The notes beneath the pieces were generated by a model, which was not told the origin of the DNA, made no database searches, and saw only the letters and a list, made by a program, of their open reading frames with translations. This document shows, piece by piece, positions 58,737 through 64,000 of a stretch of 64,000 bases of DNA. The stretch is from contig CALJEK010000001.1 of the NCBI GenBank assembly GCA_938074445.1, positions 157,529-221,528 on the forward strand, written 5' to 3'. Numbering within the stretch: the stretch's first letter is position 1; each line of letters opens with the position of its first letter. Origin of the DNA: Candidatus Kryptoniota bacterium (GTDB taxonomy: Bacteria; Bacteroidota; Ignavibacteria; Kryptoniales; Kryptoniaceae). A program made the translations under genes and the position numbers.

Positions 58737-60053
58737 ATGTTCTCACTTAAGGATCAAGACCCAGAAATTTACAGCGCAATTGTCGGCGAGGTTGAAAGGC
58801 AAAATTATACGCTCGAGCTTATAGCCAGTGAGAATTTCGTCTCAAGAGCTGTCCTTGAGGCGATGGGTTCGGTTATGACAAATAAATACGCAGAAGGTTA
58901 TCCAGGCAAGAGATATTATGGTGGATGCGAATTCGTCGATATAGCTGAAAACATTGCTCGCGAGAGGGTTAAGAAGCTTTTCAATTGCGAGTATGCAAAT
59001 GTTCAACCGCATTCGGGAAGTCAGGCAAATATGGCAGCATATTTTACTTTTTTACAGCCCGGTGATACAATTATGGGTCTAAACCTAGCTCACGGTGGAC
59101 ATTTGACGCATGGCTCGCCAGTTAATTTTTCAGGCAAGCTTTATCGAGCTGTCTTTTATGGGGTGTCGAAAGACACTGGTATGATAGATATGAATGAGGT
59201 TGAAGATATAGCAAAGCGTGAGAGACCGAAAATGATAATTGTTGGAGCAAGCGCATATCCGAGGGATTATGATTATCAAGCCTTCAGGGAAATTGCAGAT
59301 AAGGTTGGGGCTTATCTTATGGCTGACATTGCTCATCCTGCTGGATTGATAGCCTCGGGATTGTTGCAAAATCCTTTGCCTTATTGTGATATAGTTACAT
59401 CGACAACTCATAAAACATTGAGGGGACCGCGAGGCGGTTTAATTTTAATGTATAAAGATCGTGAAAATCCCTTTGGGATTAAAACTCCTAAAGGGGATCG
59501 TCTCAGGATGATGTCTGAGATAATTGATGGGGTTGTCATGCCTGGGATACAAGGCGGACCATTGATGCATGTAATTGCAGCTAAAGCGGTTGCTTTTGGG
59601 GAGGCTTTGAAACCAGAATTTAAAGAATATTCAAAACAGATCATAAAAAATGCGAAGGCGCTTGCAAATAAGTTGATTCAATTGGGATATAACCTTATTT
59701 CTGGAGGGACTGATAATCATCTTGTTTTGATTGATTTGCGAAATAAAGGTGTTACTGGAAAAGATGCGGAAAAGGCTCTTGAGCTTGCTGGGATCACGGT
59801 AAATAAAAATATGGTGCCATTTGATGATAAAAGTCCACTTGTGACAAGTGGGATTCGGCTTGGGACGCCTGCATTGACAACGCGTGGAATGAGGGAACCA
59901 GAGATGGAATATATAGCTGAACTCATTGATAAGGTTATTTCAAATATCGGGAATGAAAATGTTTATAGGGAAGTGCGGGAACAGGTCAAAGAACTGTGCG
60001 AGAGATTTCCACTTTACGACTTTGTTTCTTTAAGTGCTGTAAGTGTTAAGTGA
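58737..60053 (+). CDS. glyA: Serine hydroxymethyltransferase
   Basis: 438 residues, PLP- and folate-dependent serine/glycine interconversion. [19 protein letters not shown] and [15 protein letters not shown] at the N-terminus, PLP lysine in [14 protein letters not shown] (about K226), and C-terminal [14 protein letters not shown]. The frame opens at 58683 inside the CoA-transferase; the ATG at 58737 is the family start. Confidence 0.96.
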   Translation: MFSLKDQDPEIYSAIVGEVERQNYTLELIASENFVSRAVLEAMGSVMTNKYAEGYPGKRYYGGCEFVDIAENIARERVKKLFNCEYANVQPHSGSQANMAAYFTFLQPGDTIMGLNLAHGGHLTHGSPVNFSGKLYRAVFYGVSKDTGMIDMNEVEDIAKRERPKMIIVGASAYPRDYDYQAFREIADKVGAYLMADIAHPAGLIASGLLQNPLPYCDIVTSTTHKTLRGPRGGLILMYKDRENPFGIKTPKGDRLRMMSEIIDGVVMPGIQGGPLMHVIAAKAVAFGEALKPEFKEYSKQIIKNAKALANKLIQLGYNLISGGTDNHLVLIDLRNKGVTGKDAEKALELAGITVNKNMVPFDDKSPLVTSGIRLGTPALTTRGMREPEMEYIAELIDKVISNIGNENVYREVREQVKELCERFPLYDFVSLSAVSVK

Positions 60054-60062
60054 GAGTGGTTT

Positions 60063-61535
60063 ATGGAGATAAAAGTTTTAATAGATGTTGAAGTTAATTC
60101 GCATAAAGAGAGAGTTAAGTATGTTCTTAGAAATTTTTCGCTTGCTTATAAAGTTGATTTAATCTTTGTTGATTCTTTGGACGAGGTTTCAAGCGATGAT
60201 TTATTGCTTCTTTATGGAAAAGATTTTAAGCGCGGTGATAATGTGATTTTCATAAAAAGGAGTGAGCAGGCGGTTGAGATTTTTGAAAGGGGGAAAGCAT
60301 ATGATGAAGTTTATGATATTGCGACGATTCATTTTGTTAATTTATCACCGCCGTTAGTCCCGGAAAACCTTGAGGGGTTTAGTCTGCCGATATTTTTTAA
60401 AGCGGGTGAACCAGTTTTCGAGTTTGAAGATGTTTGTGTTATAAACTTTGACCTTCCATCGTGTGCATTTTATTTTCTTTCATCTTGGGATGAGAGGGTT
60501 AAAAACAGAAGAGATAGTTTAGGTCGTTTCCCAGATGAGGAAAATTTGCTCGTCAAGCTTGGCGTAGCAAGTTTCCCGGTGGTGAATTTTTACTTTTATA
60601 TCTTAAAGTTTTTAATCGAAAGAAAAGGTCTCATAATTAGCGAGAGGAAATGGGAAGGGAAAGATTTTGCGGTTTGTTTAACTCACGATGTCGATGTTTT
60701 AAAAAAATGGTCTGCGTTTGGCATTTACAACGAGGTTATGAATAAGTTTATAATGGGACGCGAGGACATTCAGGAAAGGCGTGAGAGATTCGCAAAATTT
60801 CTTTATTTATTTTCAAAGGGGTTCGATCCGTATCGTGAAGGGATGAAGAAGATTTTGGAGTTTGAAAAATCGTTTGGGATAAAGTCAACCTTTTTCCTTA
60901 AATCCGGTGGGAAATCAAGGTATGACGCAAGGTATAAGTGGGATAAGTTTATGAATGATTTTGTTAATGAGTTGATAAATTCGAATTTTGAAATAGGGCT
61001 TCATCCAAGTTTTGATTCATTTGATAAGGTTGAATTGATGGAGGAGGAAAAGATGAGGCTTGAAAATTTCACGGGATTAAAAATTCAGGGGGTGAGGCAG
61101 CATTATTTAAGGTACGATTTTGGGAAAACGCCTTTAATTCATAGCGAGCTTGGTTTCAAGTATGATTCAACTCTTGGTTTTAACCTGCGCTATGGCTTCA
61201 GGTGTGGTTATATGTTTCCTTATAAGATTTACGATGTGTGGAATAATGTTGAACTTGGAATCTATGAAATTCCGATTGTATTTATGGATTCAGTTTATCA
61301 ATACGGAAGAAGTTCTGCTGAGGTTGGCGATATTTTAAGTGAGATTTTAAAACTTGTTAAGGTTGCTAAATGTTTTGGTGGGGTGATAACTGTTTTGTTT
61401 CACAATTCGGTCTATGATGAGTTTGATTTTAAAGGATGGGATTTTATTTATGAGGAATTTGTTAAGTTCGCTTTAAATGAAGGCGCTTTTGTCGGAAGTT
61501 GTAGTGAAGTTTTGGGTTTATTTGAAAACGAATGA
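60063..61535 (+). CDS. Polysaccharide deacetylase-family protein with extra N-terminal domain
   Basis: 490 residues. The N-terminal half (about 1-200) is a domain I link to DUF7033 by position. The C-terminal NodB-like part has CLTHDVDVLKKW (metal Asp pair, about 205-209), KSTFFLKSGG, GLHPSFDSF (metal His region, about 318) and VRQHYLRYDF. No signal peptide is visible. Substrates of this subgroup are unknown; cell-surface sugar modification is the usual guess. It stands between glyA and an EamA transporter. Confidence 0.8.
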   Translation: MEIKVLIDVEVNSHKERVKYVLRNFSLAYKVDLIFVDSLDEVSSDDLLLLYGKDFKRGDNVIFIKRSEQAVEIFERGKAYDEVYDIATIHFVNLSPPLVPENLEGFSLPIFFKAGEPVFEFEDVCVINFDLPSCAFYFLSSWDERVKNRRDSLGRFPDEENLLVKLGVASFPVVNFYFYILKFLIERKGLIISERKWEGKDFAVCLTHDVDVLKKWSAFGIYNEVMNKFIMGREDIQERRERFAKFLYLFSKGFDPYREGMKKILEFEKSFGIKSTFFLKSGGKSRYDARYKWDKFMNDFVNELINSNFEIGLHPSFDSFDKVELMEEEKMRLENFTGLKIQGVRQHYLRYDFGKTPLIHSELGFKYDSTLGFNLRYGFRCGYMFPYKIYDVWNNVELGIYEIPIVFMDSVYQYGRSSAEVGDILSEILKLVKVAKCFGGVITVLFHNSVYDEFDFKGWDFIYEEFVKFALNEGAFVGSCSEVLGLFENE

Positions 61536-61544
61536 TAACTTTGG

Positions 61545-62405
61545 ATGGTTTATTTTTGGCTTACTATACAGACTTTGATAGCAAGTTTAACGCATATAAT
61601 TGCGAAAGCAGTTGTAAAGGAAATTTCACCACTTTCGCTTACGCTTTTAAGGTCTGGGATTGCTGGGGTTGGGTTTTGGTTTATAATTCATTTCTCAAAG
61701 TATAGGCGAATAAAGGTTGACCCTGTTGATAGGTTGAAGTTTTTTATACTTGGAATTTTATCTGTGCCTTTAAATCAGTTTGCTTTTATTTTCGGCATAA
61801 AATACACAACTCCTGCTAATGCTTCATTAGTTTACGCTATGACTCCAATCTTTGCTCTCATCTTCTCAGCAACATTTTTAAAGGAAAGAATAAATTTTTA
61901 CAAGGTTTTTGGGGTTATGTTGAGTTTTGTCGGGATTGGGATTGTTTTCGCTGAGCATGGAATAAGTTTGAACTTCGAATATTTGAAGGGAAATGTTGTA
62001 ATAATGTTTGGAGCGATGTTTTGGGCTCTTTATTCGGTGTTGGGGAAACCGATAATAGTAAAGTATGGTGCACTTTATGTTACAGGAGTTGCAATGATAA
62101 TTGGGAGTTTAGTTTATTTCCCCGTAGGTTTATATGATTTTATCGGTTTGGATTTCAGCTCTATTAGTTTTGCATCTTATCTTGGGGTTATTTATCTTGG
62201 GGTTGGAACTTCAATTTTAGGTTATTTTCTTTGGTATTATGCTATCGGTAAAATTGAAACGAGTAAGGTTGTGATTTTTACAAATGGACAGCCGATAATG
62301 ACTGCAATACTTGGTGTGATAATTTTTGGAAATCCCATAACTTTGCCTTTTTTGATAGGTGGGACGCTTGTAGTTGTTGGTGTTTTTCTCGTTCAACTTG
62401 GATAA
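61545..62405 (+). CDS. EamA/DMT-family transporter
   Basis: 286 residues with about ten membrane helices in two EamA repeats (about 5-140 and 148-285). Features include ISPLSLTLLRSGIAG and KYTTPANASLVYAMTPIFALIFS. The family exports amino acids and other metabolites; the substrate cannot be given. Ten bases follow the deacetylase stop, and 16 precede the DUF58 gene. Confidence 0.88.
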   Translation: MVYFWLTIQTLIASLTHIIAKAVVKEISPLSLTLLRSGIAGVGFWFIIHFSKYRRIKVDPVDRLKFFILGILSVPLNQFAFIFGIKYTTPANASLVYAMTPIFALIFSATFLKERINFYKVFGVMLSFVGIGIVFAEHGISLNFEYLKGNVVIMFGAMFWALYSVLGKPIIVKYGALYVTGVAMIIGSLVYFPVGLYDFIGLDFSSISFASYLGVIYLGVGTSILGYFLWYYAIGKIETSKVVIFTNGQPIMTAILGVIIFGNPITLPFLIGGTLVVVGVFLVQLG

Positions 62406-62421
62406 GTTAAGATTTTTAATT

Positions 62422-63321
62422 ATGCGAGAGACTTATAGAAAATATCTTGACCCTAAAGTTGTTTCAAAGTTGGGCAGTCTCGAACTGATAGCTCGGCTTG
62501 TGGTTGAGGGGTTTATTGTTGGGTTTCATAAAAGTCCATATCATGGTTTTAGTGTTGAATTTTCCGAGCATAGACAGTACGCCCCTGGGGATGAAACCAG
62601 ATACATTGATTGGAAAGTTTACGGTAGAACGGATAGATATTTTATTAAGCAATTTGAGGAGGAGACAAATTTAAGGGCTTATATAATCCTTGATGCGAGT
62701 CGATCGATGGCTTATTCTTCAAATGATAATATAACGAAGTTTGAGTATGCTTGTTATCTTGCGAGTGCTTTATCGTATTTGATGATGTTGCAAAGGGATG
62801 CAGTTGGTCTTGTAGTTTATGATGAGGGCATAAGAAAGTTTTTACCGCCTCGCTCTGTAAGAAGTTATCTTGATGTGATACTTTCTGAGCTTGAGAAGAC
62901 GGAGCCCGGTAATCGTACAAATACCGCTAAATCCCTTCACCTTGTGGCTGAAAGAATAAAAAGAAGGGGGCTTGTAATTGTTTTGAGTGATTTGCTCGAT
63001 GACCAAAGTGAAGTGATAAGTGCTTTTAAACATTTTAAACATAAAAAGAATGAGGTTATAGTTTTTCAAATACTTGACCCGATGGAGAGGAATTTTGATT
63101 TTGGTGTGGATGCAGTTTTCAAAGATATGGAGACATTTGAAAAAATAATGACGCAGTCGCTCTATATTCAAAAAGATTATCGGCGGGTGTTTGATGAGTT
63201 TATAAAAAGGTATAGGTTGGAATGCCTTGTTAACGGGATTGATTATGAGATAATGGACACAGCCACTCCTTTTGATGTCGCTCTCTTCAGATATTTAAGT
63301 AAAAGGCGGGGGTTGATGTAA
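62422..63321 (+). CDS. DUF58 protein with von Willebrand A-like fold
   Basis: 299 residues. The DUF58 signature is HRQYAPGDETRYIDWKVYGR (about 54-73), and a MIDAS-like DASRSM lies near 91-96. DUF58 proteins normally accompany MoxR AAA ATPases; no MoxR gene is adjacent in this window. The frame opens at 62374 inside the transporter gene; ATG 62422 is the typical start (MRETYRKYLDPKVVSKL). Confidence 0.88.
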   Translation: MRETYRKYLDPKVVSKLGSLELIARLVVEGFIVGFHKSPYHGFSVEFSEHRQYAPGDETRYIDWKVYGRTDRYFIKQFEEETNLRAYIILDASRSMAYSSNDNITKFEYACYLASALSYLMMLQRDAVGLVVYDEGIRKFLPPRSVRSYLDVILSELEKTEPGNRTNTAKSLHLVAERIKRRGLVIVLSDLLDDQSEVISAFKHFKHKKNEVIVFQILDPMERNFDFGVDAVFKDMETFEKIMTQSLYIQKDYRRVFDEFIKRYRLECLVNGIDYEIMDTATPFDVALFRYLSKRRGLM

Positions 63322-63355
63322 ATTTTTTGAGTTGGGATTTTTTTAGAGGATTTTA

Positions 63356-63385
63356 TTGACAAAATCGTTTAAATTTTCTTATATT
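63356..63385 (+). promoter_or_regulatory. Strong promoter before the secreted-protein gene
   Basis: A perfect TTGACA (63356-63361), 18-base spacer and TATATT (63380-63385). About 170 bases of untranslated leader follow before the ATG at 63554; I see no clear hairpin or riboswitch in it. Confidence 0.72.
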
Positions 63386-63553
63386 TTTTTCAAAGACTGA
63401 TACATTCAGTGCGATTATAAACGTCTTTAGCATTGCCTTAGACTACGCTTCAAAGGAAACAGCTTCTTAGAGTGAACATTTTTGATAAAGTTGTTTAACA
63501 AGTTTGAGTTCAAATTAGGAAAAACCGAATCGCTCAAAAATGTTGATTAAATC

Positions 63554-64000
63554 ATGAAAATTCTTTTGGTTATCGCTTTTGTGGGTTTATTATTTAATTT
63601 CTCCAGCTCTCAAGAAAAACTTTCCGATAGGGAAAAAGCGCTTAAAATTTTTAGAGAACATTTTAGCAAGGAGCGTGAGGAGCAGAGGAAATTTGAACAT
63701 GAACTCGTGAGAAATTACTCATTGCTACTTTTTCAATCTTATCCAAAAAGCGATGTAAATAGAAGAGTCGAAGCTAAAGATTTAAAGGTGAAAGATAATC
63801 TTGATGTTAGAAAGATAAAGGCATACGCGGATAGGAAGAGTCTAATTATGAATGGCAACAAGATAATGACGATAATTTACAATTACGGTGCAATTGGAGC
63901 TGGCGCCAACTTTAATCGTCGATTAAATGTTATATGGAACAATTTACCGCATATTTATGAATTTAGCCCTCTTGTCGCTGCTTCTGTGGTCGATACGAAC
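63554..64000 (+). CDS. Secreted protein, N-terminal part (runs off window)
   Basis: An open frame from ATG 63554 to the window end, at least 149 residues. It has a signal peptide (MKILLVIAFVGLLFNFSSSQ, cleavage near residue 20), a charged helix-rich segment (about 20-60) and then a segment with NGNKIMTIIYNYGAIGAG and IYEFSPLVAASVVDTN. The latter pattern (a 'nation of tone' phrase like YNYG.IG followed by F.PLV.A) I associate with large secreted FCB proteins carrying a C-terminal sorting domain. The C-terminus is outside the window, so function stays open. Confidence 0.7.
   Translation, partial: MKILLVIAFVGLLFNFSSSQEKLSDREKALKIFREHFSKEREEQRKFEHELVRNYSLLLFQSYPKSDVNRRVEAKDLKVKDNLDVRKIKAYADRKSLIMNGNKIMTIIYNYGAIGAGANFNRRLNVIWNNLPHIYEFSPLVAASVVDTN

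Overview
This window is a gene-dense, A+T-rich bacterial chromosome segment made almost entirely of core housekeeping genes, with short or overlapping gene junctions and no insertion sequence, integrase, CRISPR array, rRNA operon or defence island that I can recognise. A carboxypeptidase-regulatory-domain TonB receptor, a secreted protein beginning at the right edge, CNT-type nucleoside uptake and a DUF58 protein point to the FCB superphylum (Bacteroidota/Ignavibacteriota relatives). The Lys/Glu-rich proteins and compact layout would fit a thermophile, for example a Kryptonia- or Ignavibacteria-like lineage. That placement is inference. Unlike classical Bacteroidota, many genes have Shine-Dalgarno sequences, and the promoters I can see are of TTGNNN - 17/18 bp - TATATT type.

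Layout. (1) 1-16341: a division and cell wall cluster: end of mraZ, rsmH, ftsL, ftsI (with PASTA), murE, murF, mraY, murD, ftsW, murG, murC, murB, ftsQ, ftsA, ftsZ; no ddl. (2) 16383-20183: tRNA-Leu(GAG), a TonB-dependent receptor and a convergent lipoprotein. (3) 20215-22213, minus strand: rplU, a coiled-coil gene, rpmA, mdh. (4) 22360-26115: der; then dtd, prmC and a Mut7-C protein on the minus strand; then a LigT-like gene. (5) 26116-36711: eno; thrS-infC-rpmI-rplT; pheS-pheT; a coiled-coil gene; zapA; a structured RNA that is probably 6S RNA; rny. (6) 36754-39646: coaE, two aminotransferases, tRNA-Lys (minus). (7) 39705-41387: an SH3/NlpC peptidase and an HNH protein. (8) 41393-47754, minus strand: haem operon hemX-like, hemA, hemC, hemD, hemE, hemN. 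(9) 47800-52862: prfB (programmed frameshift), yicC, gmk, rpoZ, a GH130 phosphorylase, pta. (10) 52877-53770: tRNA-Leu(CAA) and a site-2-protease-like gene. (11) 53769-56143, minus strand: a nucleoside salvage set nupC, tdk, cdd. (12) 56298-63321: ald, a CoA-transferase/hydrolase, glyA, a polysaccharide deacetylase, an EamA transporter, a DUF58 protein. (13) 63356-64000: a strong promoter and the start of a secreted protein that runs off the window.

The genes make functional blocks: peptidoglycan precursor synthesis feeding the FtsZ/FtsA/FtsQ/FtsL/FtsI/FtsW divisome; a translation block; glutamate-derived tetrapyrrole synthesis ending in the oxygen-independent HemN; nucleoside uptake and salvage; and an alanine/acetyl-CoA set. 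There is no gene-free stretch above 300 bases. The longest gaps between proteins hold tRNAs, the structured RNA, promoters or terminators.

The best leads are a FtsZ with altered glycines in its nucleotide-binding loops, infC starting at AUA inside an overlapping start-stop mini-ORF, rpmI nested in the 3' end of infC, an 11-residue-repeat coiled-coil gene between rplU and rpmA, the prfB frameshift site, and the structured RNA between zapA and rny. I did not find a convincing wholly new multi-gene system.
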